Assembly: GCF_005217525.1 (NCBI RefSeq)
Contig: NZ_PNXQ01000016.1
Location: 431,862-495,861 of the forward strand
Length of the DNA: 64,000 bases
Source of the DNA: Paenibacillus terrae
Lineage (GTDB): Bacteria; Bacillota; Bacilli; Paenibacillales; Paenibacillaceae
Reading direction: 5' to 3'
Under the pieces are notes generated by a model that worked only from the letters and a program-made list of their open reading frames with translations, was not told the origin of the DNA and made no database searches. The position numbers were made by a program, and so were the translations under genes. Shown here piece after piece: positions 43,864 through 53,174 of the stretch (positions within the stretch are counted from its first letter, which is position 1; each line of letters starts with the position of its first letter).

Positions 43864-44298
43864 TTATCCAAAATAAACTCCGGCCTGCAAAATACAATTG
43901 GCAAACGGCTTATTTTCTCCTGTGCGGATGACCACCTTGGCATGACGGGTCAACTCCTTGAATTGCTCATGCGAACAAAACTCAATGGCGGCAGTTTGCG
44001 CCGTGGTCTGCGAATTTTCTGACTCTTCCTTTGTAAATGTGCGGATAATATACTGTAGAGCTTCATCATTCTCCTGTTTCATTTCTTCAGCCAACGTTAC
44101 CTTTTCGATCACCATGTCATCTGCGATCACATCAACGACATCTTGAAAGGACGGTACGCCCCATTTGAGAGCCAAATCAATTTTAGTAACGCCTTCAGGA
44201 ATAGGTAAGCCGGCATCGGCCACGACAATATAGTCCGTGTGGCCGAGATCCGACAGTACCTTGGATATATGACTGTTCAGAATTCCATGTTTTTTCAT
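43864..44298 (-). CDS. rbsD: D-ribose pyranase
   Basis: The 144-residue enzyme interconverts beta-pyran and beta-furan forms of ribose so that RbsK can use it. Recognisable blocks are [20 protein letters not shown] with the catalytic His, [12 protein letters not shown] and the C-terminal [14 protein letters not shown] start at ATG 44298, which has GTGGAGGAA 10 bases upstream; the open frame reaches further, into rbsK, but without signal. The start directly follows the rbsK stop at 44300. Confidence 0.95.
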   Translation of the reverse strand: MKKHGILNSHISKVLSDLGHTDYIVVADAGLPIPEGVTKIDLALKWGVPSFQDVVDVIADDMVIEKVTLAEEMKQENDEALQYIIRTFTKEESENSQTTAQTAAIEFCSHEQFKELTRHAKVVIRTGENKPFANCILQAGVYFG

Positions 44299-44299
44299 A

Positions 44300-45178
44300 T
44301 TATAATTGTTCCTCCACTTCACGCCGTGTTGGCATACCACCCTGTGCTCCAAATTTGGTAACGGACAGCGATGCAGCACGATTGGCGAATTTCACACTGT
44401 CTGCCAGTGATTTCCCCTCAGCCAGCGCCACGGCAAATGCAGCGTTAAATGTATCCCCTGCACCTGTCGTATCCACGGCTTCTACTTTATAGGTAGGAAC
44501 AACGACCTCCTGTTCTCCGTCGAAAAACCGTACACCGTTGCTGCCTTCAGTAACAAACAGCTTGTTCGGATATTGACGCAGAGCCTCTTGAAGGCTTTGG
44601 CCCTTGAACATAATAGCGGCTTCATGCTCATTGGGAGTAATATATGTCGCATTCTCAATCACACTTACTTCCACCTCACGAGCCGGAGCGGGATTCAGCA
44701 ACAGCGGCACCTCATACTTGGCGCAAATTTTGCTCACGTATGCGACCGTTTCCTCCGGTATTTCCTGTTGGATGAGCACCATATCCGAATTTCGGATTAC
44801 ATCGAGCGCTTCTTCTACATAGGCTGGAGTTATTTCATTATTCGCTGCTTTTACAACGACAATACTGTTATCCCCTTCAGCCAGTACAATATGTGCTGTG
44901 CCGCTTTCCATATGTGTAACCGGTTTCACATAGCCGACATGAACACGATTTTCTTCAAAGTTCCGTAAAATCTGTTGGCCAAAATGATCATCCCCTACGC
45001 GTCCAATCATCGTAACGTCCGCTCCAAGACGGGCTGCGGCTACTGCCTGATTGGCTCCTTTCCCTCCGGGTACGGTTGCAAAGCTTTCACCCAGTACGGT
45101 TTCTCCTGCGCCGGGGCGCTTGGAGGTAGTCACTACAAGATCCATCGAGCTGCTTCCGACAATCGTGATTTTAGCCAT
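44300..45178 (-). CDS. rbsK: Ribokinase
   Basis: The 292-residue PfkB-family kinase phosphorylates ribose at O5. It has the substrate motif [23 protein letters not shown], and the signature with catalytic Asp [18 protein letters not shown] start at ATG 45178, with AAAGGTGGATTATC upstream. The start overlaps the end of rbsR by 8 bases, so the two are translationally coupled. Confidence 0.95.
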   Translation of the reverse strand: MAKITIVGSSSMDLVVTTSKRPGAGETVLGESFATVPGGKGANQAVAAARLGADVTMIGRVGDDHFGQQILRNFEENRVHVGYVKPVTHMESGTAHIVLAEGDNSIVVVKAANNEITPAYVEEALDVIRNSDMVLIQQEIPEETVAYVSKICAKYEVPLLLNPAPAREVEVSVIENATYITPNEHEAAIMFKGQSLQEALRQYPNKLFVTEGSNGVRFFDGEQEVVVPTYKVEAVDTTGAGDTFNAAFAVALAEGKSLADSVKFANRAASLSVTKFGAQGGMPTRREVEEQL

Positions 45179-46199
45179 GATAATCCACCTTTCTGGTCGT
45201 TTCCCGTTCAATGAATTTGACGGGCAATTGTATGCTTGAATGGGTAAGTATACTCGAATGAAGATTAGGTATGCTTGACTTTGTAGCTTGTGACTGCTCA
45301 ATCAGTTGAATCAGCAATCCTGCTGCTTCCCAACCCATTTCGTAGGCAGGCTGACGGATCGTTGACAATGGCGGGAATAACAAACTGCTTAACGGTATAT
45401 CATCAAACCCGATAATCTGAACATCCTCCGGGATTTTCTTTCCTAATCGATGTGCCTCATGCATTACCGCTGTAGCCACAATATCGTTACTCGCAATGAC
45501 TCCGTCCGTATCAGGATGCTTGTTGAACAGCTCTTTGGCCCACAGCTCAGCTTCCTTGAACGAAAAGGACGTTGTCTTGACGACATGATAAGCAATATTC
45601 GATTGCTGAAGCTCTTCAACCGCTCCGCGAAAACGATCCTGCGCCGGACGAATATGTGCCGGGCCTTGCAAGACCGTAATTTGTTTACTACCACGGGCAA
45701 TGATTTCCTGCGCTGCAAGTCGACCACCATGAGCGCCATCCGCATATACCGAGGGACTGTCATTGGACGTCCGATCGAGAAAAACAACAGGGATTTTCAG
45801 CTTGGCGTAGCAATCAGCATTGGGATCATTTGTAGATGAAATGACGCCAACGACATTATTTTGTAAAAAGGTATCCATGTAATCCAGTTCTTTTTGCCGA
45901 TCCTCATCACTATTGCCAAAAATAATTCGAAAATCATTTTCCTGCATTCGATCCTCTACTCCGCGAGCTAGCAAGGGAAAGTAAGGATTCGTAATATCCG
46001 GCAGAAGCAGACCGATTAATTTTGATTTCTTTTTGTACAGAGAACGAGCAACTTCGTTGGGTTTGTAATTTAGTTGCTTTACAGCGGCCTCAACCTTGCG
46101 GCGTGTATCCTCATGCACATATCCCGTTTCATTAATAACTCTGGATACAGTCGCTACGGAAACGCCTGCATAGCTGGCGACCTGTTTAATTGTTGTCAT
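45171..46199 (-). CDS. rbsR: LacI-family repressor of the ribose operon
   Basis: The 342-residue regulator has the LacI helix-turn-helix TIKQVASYAGVSVATVSRVI at the N-terminus with hinge helix NEVARSLYKKKSKLIG, followed by a periplasmic-binding-like sensor domain (GLLLPDITNPYFPLLARGVE, IVGFDDIPLSS-like IIGFDDIPLSSLLFPPLST). It is the first gene of rbsRKDACB and likely represses it until ribose is present. Start ATG 46199 follows AGGAGCTGAAATTACACA. A perfect palindrome at 46217-46234 is the probable operator. Confidence 0.93.
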   Translation of the reverse strand: MTTIKQVASYAGVSVATVSRVINETGYVHEDTRRKVEAAVKQLNYKPNEVARSLYKKKSKLIGLLLPDITNPYFPLLARGVEDRMQENDFRIIFGNSDEDRQKELDYMDTFLQNNVVGVISSTNDPNADCYAKLKIPVVFLDRTSNDSPSVYADGAHGGRLAAQEIIARGSKQITVLQGPAHIRPAQDRFRGAVEELQQSNIAYHVVKTTSFSFKEAELWAKELFNKHPDTDGVIASNDIVATAVMHEAHRLGKKIPEDVQIIGFDDIPLSSLLFPPLSTIRQPAYEMGWEAAGLLIQLIEQSQATKSSIPNLHSSILTHSSIQLPVKFIERETTRKVDYHG

Positions 46200-46216
46200 T
46201 GTGTAATTTCAGCTCC

Positions 46217-46234
46217 TGTGTAACCGGTTACACA
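46217..46234. promoter_or_regulatory. RbsR operator palindrome
   Basis: TGTGTAACCGGTTACACA is a perfect 18-bp palindrome with the central CG step typical of LacI-family operators. It lies just downstream of the rbs promoter and 18 bases before the rbsR start, ideal for blocking transcription. Confidence 0.85.
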
Positions 46235-46237
46235 TAT

Positions 46238-46266
46238 AAAATATCACAGCATTTATTTTTTGACAA
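46238..46266 (-). promoter_or_regulatory. Promoter of the rbs operon
   Basis: On the minus strand TTGTCA (46261-46266) and TATTTT (46238-46243) are 17 bases apart. The operator follows directly. Confidence 0.6.
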
Positions 46267-46406
46267 GCATTAAATATTTGCACATAGCAGGTTTTGGCCT
46301 TATAATTCTTATTGTAACTGGTCAAGTTTCACCTTTGACATGCTAAACGTGAACTTGTTTACTCCCGGTTACTCGATAAAATACGTATATATGGAGGCTT
46401 TTCCTT

Positions 46407-47135
46407 ATGAATATCGAAGTTTGGTCTGATTATATGTGTCCGTTCTGTTATATTGGCAAACGCCGTTTGGAACAAGTAGTGAAGCAATTCCCGCACCACG
46501 ATGAGGTGAAATTGACATTTAAGAGCTTTGAGCTGAACCCGGACGCTGTAAAAGATAGTGGTAAAACGATCAATGAAGAGCTGTCGGCCAAATATGGCGT
46601 CAGTCTGCAAGAGGCTCAGGCTATGAATGATCGTATGAACGAAAATGCACGCTCGGCGGGTCTGGAGTACAATATTCATGCGATGGTGCCAACCAACTCG
46701 CTGGATGCCCACCGCTTAACGCTTTGGGCTCAAACACAAGGCAAAATGCTGGAGCTGAGCGAGCGCTTATTCCAGGCTGTGTTCATAGAAGGCAAGCATA
46801 CAGGTGACCCTGAAGTGCTGGCGGCGCTGGCTGCCGAGGTTGGCCTGGATCGAGACGAAGCCGCTGCTGTGCTGGCCAGTGATCACTATACGGATGAAGT
46901 TAGAGCCGATGAAGCCGAGGGTGCTGGGTTGGGCGTTCGGGGTGTGCCGTTCTTTGTTTTTGATCGTAAATTTGCTGTTTCGGGCGCTCAGCCGGACGAG
47001 GTATTCCATAATGCTCTGCAAAAAGCATGGGATGAACGCTCTCCGTTCACGATGGTAAGCGCAAGCTCCTCCGCAGACGATACAGGTGGTGTATGCACCG
47101 ACGACGGTTGTGAGCTTCCACGCCGCAAGAACTGA
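46407..47135 (+). CDS. FrnE-type DsbA-family protein
   Basis: The 242-residue protein is a thioredoxin-fold DsbA relative of the FrnE type. The active site is CPFC in YMCPFCYIGKRRLEQVV, the cis-Pro loop is VRGVPFFVFDRKFAVSGAQP. A C-terminal CTDDGC resembles the second disulfide pair of FrnE. There is no signal peptide, so it works in the cytoplasm, probably as a disulfide oxidoreductase or isomerase in oxidative stress. B. subtilis YwbO is a homologue. Start ATG 46407 follows ATGGAGGCTTTTCCTT. Confidence 0.9.
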   Translation: MNIEVWSDYMCPFCYIGKRRLEQVVKQFPHHDEVKLTFKSFELNPDAVKDSGKTINEELSAKYGVSLQEAQAMNDRMNENARSAGLEYNIHAMVPTNSLDAHRLTLWAQTQGKMLELSERLFQAVFIEGKHTGDPEVLAALAAEVGLDRDEAAAVLASDHYTDEVRADEAEGAGLGVRGVPFFVFDRKFAVSGAQPDEVFHNALQKAWDERSPFTMVSASSSADDTGGVCTDDGCELPRRKN

Positions 47136-47179
47136 TCGGTTAGTGAACAGCGATTCACAGCTTCTTAACTAACCCTCCT

Positions 47180-47230
47180 AAAAAAGCGTGCTGACATCTG
47201 TTTCATTATGATGCTGGCACGCTTATTTTA
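47180..47230. terminator. Bidirectional terminator between frnE-like and SDR genes
   Basis: AAGCGTGC pairs with GCACGCTT with a long loop and inner CTGACAT/ATGCTGG contacts; T runs on both sides. Confidence 0.75.
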
Positions 47231-47236
47231 TATTGG

Positions 47237-48025
47237 TTACAACGATTTGATCATCCCGCCATCAACAAGAATGGTGCTGCCTGTCAAATAGGACGAGGCT
47301 TCAGATGCCAAAAAAGCAACCACTCTCCCGAACTCTTCCGGCTCCCCATATCGTCCCAACGGAATACCCTCTTCTGCTTGTTTACGAACCTGATCTAAAG
47401 TTTGCCCGGTCTTCTCGGCCCGATGCTCGTCCAAGCTTCGCACACGATCGGTTGCGATTCTTCCCGGCGCTACGGTATGTACCAGGATATTGTAAGGAGC
47501 TAATTCCAGAGACAGTGTTTTCGCCAATCCAGCGACACCCGTACGTAGTGTATTCGAGATAATAAGACCCGGAATCGGCTGCTTAACCGACGAGGATGCA
47601 ATATTTAAAATTCGGCCGCTTTGTTGTTTTTTCATATATGGTAGAGCTTCACGAATTAACCGGATATGGCTAAGCAAATTTTGCTCAAAGGCTTGCAGCC
47701 AAACTTCATCCGTAAAATCATCAAAGGTTCCCGCAGGAGGCCCGCCCGCATTGTTAACTAAAATATCGACGGTGCCGAACAAATCTGCTGTACGACGGAT
47801 AGCTTCGAAAATTTGTTCAGGTTTCGTTACATCGCAAACCACATATTCGACGCGCCCGCTGGCCGTTTCCTGGAGTTCAGCCTGTGTATGTTGAAGCTCT
47901 GCTTCGTCCCGTCCCGAAATCACGATATTCGCACCTTCACGTGCCAGCTCCCGTGCGCTTGCCTTGCCAAGTCCTTTGCTGGAGCCTGCAACAAAGGCAG
48001 CTTTTCCCGTTAATCCTAAATCCAT
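47237..48025 (-). CDS. SDR-family protein with altered active site
   Basis: The 262-residue protein has an SDR Rossmann fold with a slightly unusual nucleotide loop (VAGSSKGLGKASARELA), NNAG in LVNNAGGPPAGTF and SER cluster IASSSVKQPIP. The usual YxxxK is replaced by ISNTLRTGVAGLAKTL, so the catalytic Tyr and Lys are missing. The subgroup of BKR-like SDRs without a canonical tetrad is known. It may use another mechanism or bind rather than catalyse. Start ATG 48025 has only the weak upstream AAAGGGAATGGCGTAG. Single gene. Confidence 0.85.
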   Translation of the reverse strand: MDLGLTGKAAFVAGSSKGLGKASARELAREGANIVISGRDEAELQHTQAELQETASGRVEYVVCDVTKPEQIFEAIRRTADLFGTVDILVNNAGGPPAGTFDDFTDEVWLQAFEQNLLSHIRLIREALPYMKKQQSGRILNIASSSVKQPIPGLIISNTLRTGVAGLAKTLSLELAPYNILVHTVAPGRIATDRVRSLDEHRAEKTGQTLDQVRKQAEEGIPLGRYGEPEEFGRVVAFLASEASSYLTGSTILVDGGMIKSL

Positions 48026-48206
48026 CTACGCCATTCCCTTTTCTCTGTGTTCTCAATGTAATTGTACACATGACCAGCACGTAATGCGAGTGGCCTCTCT
48101 TGGGTTATATAAAATTTCATTATACGTCCAACCTATTTCCACAGTATAATGGACAATGCACATGCATTTTTAAGAAATCGCACAATAGAAAGAAGATGAA
48201 CCAGAT

Positions 48207-49124
48207 ATGTTCGGCACCATTCTTTTGGACGTGGTTTTACCTATTTTTGTACTCATCGGTTTTGGTTGTATCATGCAATATTATTTTCGACTGGATTTGT
48301 ATACTTTAGCTAAGATCAATTTTTACTATATTACCCCTGCGGTTGTGTTTACCGGACTGTATAATTCGGAAATTTCGTTATTGCTTATGGGTGAGGTTTC
48401 TCTTTTTTATGCCTTGTACATAGCCATTCTGTACGTCATCAGTACGACTGTTGCCAGATCTCTAAAATACAGTCCCGGAATGCGGGGAGCTTTTACAAAC
48501 AGTGTCATGCTTGATAATTCGGGGAATTACGGTCTGCCGATCAATCAGTTAGTATTCAAAGGTGATCCGCTGGCTACGTCCGTTCAAGCACTGATTATGA
48601 CCTTTCAAAGCTTTGTCACCTTTACATACGGTACCTTTGTTGTACAGAACGGTAAGGCCGACACTCGAAAAATTCTGATTAATTTTTTGAAAATGCCGGT
48701 TCCTTATGCCCTCGTGCTGGGCTTGCTGCTAAATCTGTTACACAGTCCATTGCCCAATTTACTGGCAGAGCCATTGAATTATATCAGCCAGTCGATGGTT
48801 GCCGTTGCTCTGCTTACCTTGGGAGCGCAAATTGTGCAATATCCCTTTCGTCTGCGGCGTACAGCCGTGTATATCAGTATGGTGTTGCGTCTGATTGCCG
48901 GTCCTGCGGTCGGTTTTCTGCTCGTACTCTTGCTTGGGCTTAAAGGGATTCCAGCACAAGCCCTGCTGATTGCATCCGGTATGCCTACCGGTGTTAATAC
49001 AAGTATTTTGGCTGAGGAATATAAAAATGAACCCGATTTCGCAGCTCAAACGGTACTGCTCTCAACCATTGTGAATGTCATTACGATGACGCTGTTGATT
49101 TCAGCATCCCGGTACCTTGTTTGA
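48207..49124 (+). CDS. AEC-family (auxin efflux carrier) transporter
   Basis: The 305-residue protein has about ten helices. The conserved AEC features are NSVMLDNSGNYGLPINQLVF near helix 4 and LIASGMPTGVNTSILAEEY in the second half, both at unwound helix crossings. Bacterial members export or import organic acids such as malate or malonate; substrate unknown. Start ATG 48207 has only a modest ribosome site (GAAGATGAACCAGAT). It is divergent from the SDR gene and ends before a terminator. Confidence 0.85.
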   Translation: MFGTILLDVVLPIFVLIGFGCIMQYYFRLDLYTLAKINFYYITPAVVFTGLYNSEISLLLMGEVSLFYALYIAILYVISTTVARSLKYSPGMRGAFTNSVMLDNSGNYGLPINQLVFKGDPLATSVQALIMTFQSFVTFTYGTFVVQNGKADTRKILINFLKMPVPYALVLGLLLNLLHSPLPNLLAEPLNYISQSMVAVALLTLGAQIVQYPFRLRRTAVYISMVLRLIAGPAVGFLLVLLLGLKGIPAQALLIASGMPTGVNTSILAEEYKNEPDFAAQTVLLSTIVNVITMTLLISASRYLV

Positions 49125-49238
49125 TTGGATTATACAAGCCGAATAGTGCTTCCCATCGCCACCACTTCGCTTGTACAGCACTATTCCGCCTACTCCGTTT
49201 TTAACGTTCATTTTTTCGTGTTCGACTTATATAGAACC

Positions 49239-49268
49239 GCTTTTGTCTGAGGACAAGAGCATTTTTTT
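49239..49268 (+). terminator. Terminator for the AEC transporter gene
   Basis: GCTTTTGTC and GACAAGAGC pair around TGAG, followed by a run of seven T. Confidence 0.8.
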
Positions 49269-49491
49269 CTAAGAAAAGAACATACGTTCGGGATAATTTG
49301 CCTTTTTCCTGATTCAAGTGGTATGTGTGTTTTGTGCAGATCGTATGCGAGAAAGAATTTTTTTATCTATTTTGAATTTTTCATATAGTGAATATTTATA
49401 TAGGTGTGTTATTGGAGCTTTATCGATTTCTATTTTCATTTGTCGTTTGGTCTGTTCCCGAAAAATCGACTAAGCGTCAACAAGGCCAACA

Positions 49492-49531
49492 AAAATAAAG
49501 CCAGCTCGCTCATCAGGAGTGGCTGGCTTTA
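49492..49531 (-). terminator. Terminator downstream of the xyloglucanase gene
   Basis: AAAGCCAGC and GCTGGCTTT form a perfect 9-bp stem; TATTTTTGTTGG follows on the minus strand. Confidence 0.85.
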
Positions 49532-49619
49532 GGATTATTCTTATGCTAAATGCTGCAAAGCAGTTAGCCATTTTAGCAAAGTCCCCTTTTCGTTCGGATT
49601 TCGCTTACCTTATCAGGGT

Positions 49620-52600
49620 TTACGGCTCTATTCCCCATTGCTTGCTTCCAGACAAGTAAGAAGTTACCCTAGTGGAATCTTTTAAACTGGTTGCTGTGGC
49701 GTCAAAGGAATAATCATCGGTTTGAGTGTAATTGCTCCAGTCCGTTTTGGATACCCTCGTTTGTAGCTCCACACTTTGACTGGGATTTAAAGAACCCGCC
49801 CCTGGCTTAAAGCCCATTTCCACATAAGAATCTGCTCCCGGTTTTGGATTGGACAGTGTTTTGAAGCTGGCAATCACATTCTCAGGACCAACGCTTGACC
49901 AATCTGCGAAGAAATTTTGGGACTTCTCCCCATTTATAGTGTAATAATAACGTAGCGTCACATTCGCAAGGGAAACGGATGAGGTTCCTGTATTCGTAAT
50001 TTTAAACTTGGAGCTGATCGTATTACTTGTTTCGGATACATTCCCATTGAAGGTCTGTACCTTGAGAACACCCTGTTCTGTTCCCGGCTCGCTTGGTGTA
50101 TTTTCCTTTACTGTCACCGTGAACAGCACATCGCTACCTGCATTAAAATGAAACATTAACGCTGTGTCTCCTTTAGGGAGTTTAGACAAATACTTATTGG
50201 AGAAGGTAACCGTTTCGCCATCGAGCGTATAATCTTCACCTTTTTTCAGTACCACGCTGCCCTGCTGGATGGCGTCTAACGTATTACCGTTCAGTGTAAG
50301 CTTGACGGAAATATCGGTATTTGCGTTATCCTGTCCATAGGTTGCAGTCGTCGGCGTAATGCTAGAATCACCTACAGATGGTTGATCACCTCCCACTCGA
50401 TCTGCCACCAGAATACCGCGGCCATTTGTTCCCAGATAAGCACGCCCATAAACTCGGGGGTCACCGATAATGGTCGTCACCCGTGCATATTGATGCTTGT
50501 CGTCATTAATGCGTACCCAGTTTGCGCCAGCATCGTCCGAACGGTAAAATCCGCGTGTACCGTCGATTTTACCAACGATGAATACAGTTGCATTGGTACG
50601 ATTCTGTGCTGCTTTACCAAAGCCTACAAAGTCTGCCTCCTGCACATTAGCGAACTTGGTGAACGTAACGCCGGAATCCTTGGAATGCCACAAGCCGTAT
50701 GGCCCTCCATCCTCAGAGCCTCCAGCGAACCATACATCCCCTTCTGCTCCACGTACTGCATCAATATCGGCATTACCTTCCGTTGGTAAGCCTGATACCG
50801 CGGAAGCTGTGAACGATACGCCCCCATTGGTGCTGACATATATTTTTCCGTTGGCGAACGCATAGTATTTGTTAGAATTCACCCGATCCGAGGCAATCTT
50901 CGCGTTCGCTGGAATACCTGTACTTGCGGTCCATGAGTTGCCGCCTGTTTTGGAGTAATATACACCTTTGTCCGAGGTGCTCCAAAGCAAGCCATTACCA
51001 TCTGCCGCAACAGCTATGCTTCCCCCTCCTACTGTGCCGGAAGGTTCGCTGTTCGCTTTATACCAGTTTGCTCCGCCATCATTGGAGAAGCCGATGGATT
51101 TGGCATTCGGATCCTTTTGGTAATCGGCTTTGCCTACCCGCGCCATAAAGGCTGGATTCAGTTCAGCATAATCGATACTTTCACTGCTTGTAAAAGTGGG
51201 ATTATCCAGCATTTTAGCGGGAGCCTTGAACAGATCGTCATGTCTGAAACCGGAGACATCCCCTACTGCGCTCACCAAAGGTGCACCGGTTGGAGGGCTT
51301 ACAAGATCCAAAATCGCCGTTTCCTCTACCCCCTTAGCTGCTACCGAAATGTCCAGCTTACCACCCTTGTCCCAGTTCGTCACATTTTTGGAGCCGTAAA
51401 TCGTAGCTCCTGTGCCGTATAACATATGGTCTGAATTAAATGGATCAATCTCCAGATCCCCGATCATCCAGCCCAGCTTAGGCGATACTTCCGGCGGAGC
51501 AGGGTTGGTATTGAAAGTTAGCCAAGGTGCAGCTGTTATATCCAAATTATATTTCAGCTTGCGAGTTGGATAACCATCGAATTCCCAAATAGGGCTCCAG
51601 GTTGCCCCGCTGTCGGTGCTGCGATAAATCGTTGCATCCGGCCACCAGGAATTCAGCGTAGCCACCATCAGAGTACCCGGTTTCTGCGCATCTACTGTCA
51701 GTCCACCATATCCAAAATAATTGTCCGTGCTGCTACTGGCAACAGGACTTATATTGGTCCATTGACCGCTGGCTGTATTCAATTTCCACACATCACCCTT
51801 TGTCCCGTCATATGGACCTGCTCCATCGCTATACGAGATGTACAAATTACCATCTGACGATAACACCCCATGATGCGGCAAATAGCCCGTTGGTTGTCCT
51901 GCTACAGCGGACCAGGTCGTCCCCCCATCTGTACTGCGATAGACACTTTGCTTTTTATCCGCAACACCTACATAGATCGTCTGTGTTGCTTTACTGGCAG
52001 AGCCCGTCTTTTTGTCAAACGTAATCCAGGCTAAACCGACGATATCACTGGTGTACTCATTGGAAGGGTCCTGTACATACGTGCCTGGATTCGGGAAGCT
52101 GCTCACCTTGCTCCAGGTTGCCCCATAATCCGAGCTTTTCCATAATCCATTGCCGCTCCGTGCCCCGAAGAACAAAATATTGTTCTTATTGGGATCAATC
52201 GTCAGACGTTCACCCATCGAGCGTCCTGGCATATTGCCTCCCACCTTAAAAGGAAGCTTCGTTGTCTGCCACGTATTGCCCCTGTCGGTCGACCGCATAA
52301 TCTGCCCATTTTGCTTGTCCCAGGAATTGGTATACGTTCCTGTAGCTATATATACACGATTCGGATCAACAGGATCAGTCGCCAACGCATCTACGCCATT
52401 TTTGTTCCAATCTTCCCAACCCACAGAATCCGTCAACGGAATCCAGCTCTCGTCAGCAGGATTCCAGCGGTAAGCACCTCCGATATCCGTACGGGCATAG
52501 ATCAGATTTTTTTCCTTCTCATTAAAAATGATACCTGGCACAAAACCGCCACCGCCACCCGTGACCACACTCTTCCAGGTGTACTCATCACTTGGAGCGG

Positions 52601-52694
52601 CAGCATGTGACGGCGTTATCAACCCTGTCCAGGAAGCGCCCGCTACCACAAGCGCCAAACACGCGATCCTAAACCTGCTTTTTGCCTTAGTCAA
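49620..52694 (-). CDS. GH74 xyloglucanase with X2 and CBM3 modules
   Basis: The 1,024-residue secreted enzyme has a signal peptide (about 1-32, ending near PSHAAA), a GH74 double seven-bladed propeller (about 35-765), an X2 immunoglobulin-like module (about 775-865) and a CBM3 cellulose-binding module (about 875-1024). GH74 enzymes hydrolyse the beta-1,4-glucan backbone of xyloglucan. The catalytic Asp motifs are ARTDIGGAYRW and AVGDVSGFRHDD, and many Asp boxes (STDGGTTWS type) are visible. I start at TTG 52692-52694, with GAAGGAGG nine bases upstream; another TTG three codons earlier abuts that site. A cre-like motif lies about 180 bases upstream. The CBM3 and X2 pairing matches characterised Paenibacillus xyloglucanases. 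Confidence 0.94.
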   Translation of the reverse strand: MTKAKSRFRIACLALVVAGASWTGLITPSHAAAPSDEYTWKSVVTGGGGGFVPGIIFNEKEKNLIYARTDIGGAYRWNPADESWIPLTDSVGWEDWNKNGVDALATDPVDPNRVYIATGTYTNSWDKQNGQIMRSTDRGNTWQTTKLPFKVGGNMPGRSMGERLTIDPNKNNILFFGARSGNGLWKSSDYGATWSKVSSFPNPGTYVQDPSNEYTSDIVGLAWITFDKKTGSASKATQTIYVGVADKKQSVYRSTDGGTTWSAVAGQPTGYLPHHGVLSSDGNLYISYSDGAGPYDGTKGDVWKLNTASGQWTNISPVASSSTDNYFGYGGLTVDAQKPGTLMVATLNSWWPDATIYRSTDSGATWSPIWEFDGYPTRKLKYNLDITAAPWLTFNTNPAPPEVSPKLGWMIGDLEIDPFNSDHMLYGTGATIYGSKNVTNWDKGGKLDISVAAKGVEETAILDLVSPPTGAPLVSAVGDVSGFRHDDLFKAPAKMLDNPTFTSSESIDYAELNPAFMARVGKADYQKDPNAKSIGFSNDGGANWYKANSEPSGTVGGGSIAVAADGNGLLWSTSDKGVYYSKTGGNSWTASTGIPANAKIASDRVNSNKYYAFANGKIYVSTNGGVSFTASAVSGLPTEGNADIDAVRGAEGDVWFAGGSEDGGPYGLWHSKDSGVTFTKFANVQEADFVGFGKAAQNRTNATVFIVGKIDGTRGFYRSDDAGANWVRINDDKHQYARVTTIIGDPRVYGRAYLGTNGRGILVADRVGGDQPSVGDSSITPTTATYGQDNANTDISVKLTLNGNTLDAIQQGSVVLKKGEDYTLDGETVTFSNKYLSKLPKGDTALMFHFNAGSDVLFTVTVKENTPSEPGTEQGVLKVQTFNGNVSETSNTISSKFKITNTGTSSVSLANVTLRYYYTINGEKSQNFFADWSSVGPENVIASFKTLSNPKPGADSYVEMGFKPGAGSLNPSQSVELQTRVSKTDWSNYTQTDDYSFDATATSLKDSTRVTSYLSGSKQWGIEP

Positions 52695-53106
52695 TGAATT
52701 CAACCTCCTTCACTATTTTTTTAATATACAAATATTTTCCAGATGAAAGAACTCAGTCGATTCCAGATTCGTTCCTAATCATTGTCTTTCCAACAACCAA
52801 CATAGTCTGATAAAAGCTTCTCTCGGCCTCACCTCCAGTTGTTATAATTGAAATACAGCAGGAATTACATTTTATAAAGCGCTTCCATTTTGTCTCGCTC
52901 AATAGATTCGTCATCCTTTTCACATTTCCTTGTGTAAAAAATCAAGATTATGTTAAGATCATTACTTGCTTCGTAGCTTACTGTGTGGACCTGATCCTTC
53001 GCTTGCCGTTGATACCTTTTATGTATACTATTATGAATTTTTCATATATTGAAATAATCATTTAATATCTCATTCTTTAATATCTGTCAAAAGCTTTAAT
53101 ATACGC
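52695..53106. other. Regulatory region upstream of the xyloglucanase gene
   Basis: About 410 bases without a gene. It holds the cre-like site at 52874-52887 and AT-rich segments that must contain the promoter. I see no clear operator repeat. Confidence 0.5.
52874..52887 (-). promoter_or_regulatory. cre-like site upstream of the xyloglucanase gene
   Basis: On the minus strand TGGAAGCGCTTTAT matches TGNAANCGNTTTCA except at the last two positions. CcpA repression of a plant cell wall hydrolase in the presence of glucose is expected. Confidence 0.5.
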
Positions 53107-53131
53107 CAAAAAACCGCGCTATGCGCGGTTC
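53107..53131 (-). terminator. Terminator downstream of the M20 amidohydrolase gene
   Basis: AACCGCGC and GCGCGGTT pair around TAT; on the minus strand TTTTTTGGCG follows. Confidence 0.88.
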
Positions 53132-53174
53132 CGTCTTACGTGAATGCCGTCGATAAACTTTAAATATTCCTTTA

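Larger units (their letters stand above)
49139..49533. other. Intergenic region with three hairpins, no gene
   Basis: It contains GAATAGTGCT/AGCACTATTC (about 49141-49187), a plus-strand terminator at 49239-49268 and the minus-strand terminator of the xyloglucanase gene at 49492-49531. In between it is AT-rich with no ORF of note. Confidence 0.6.
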
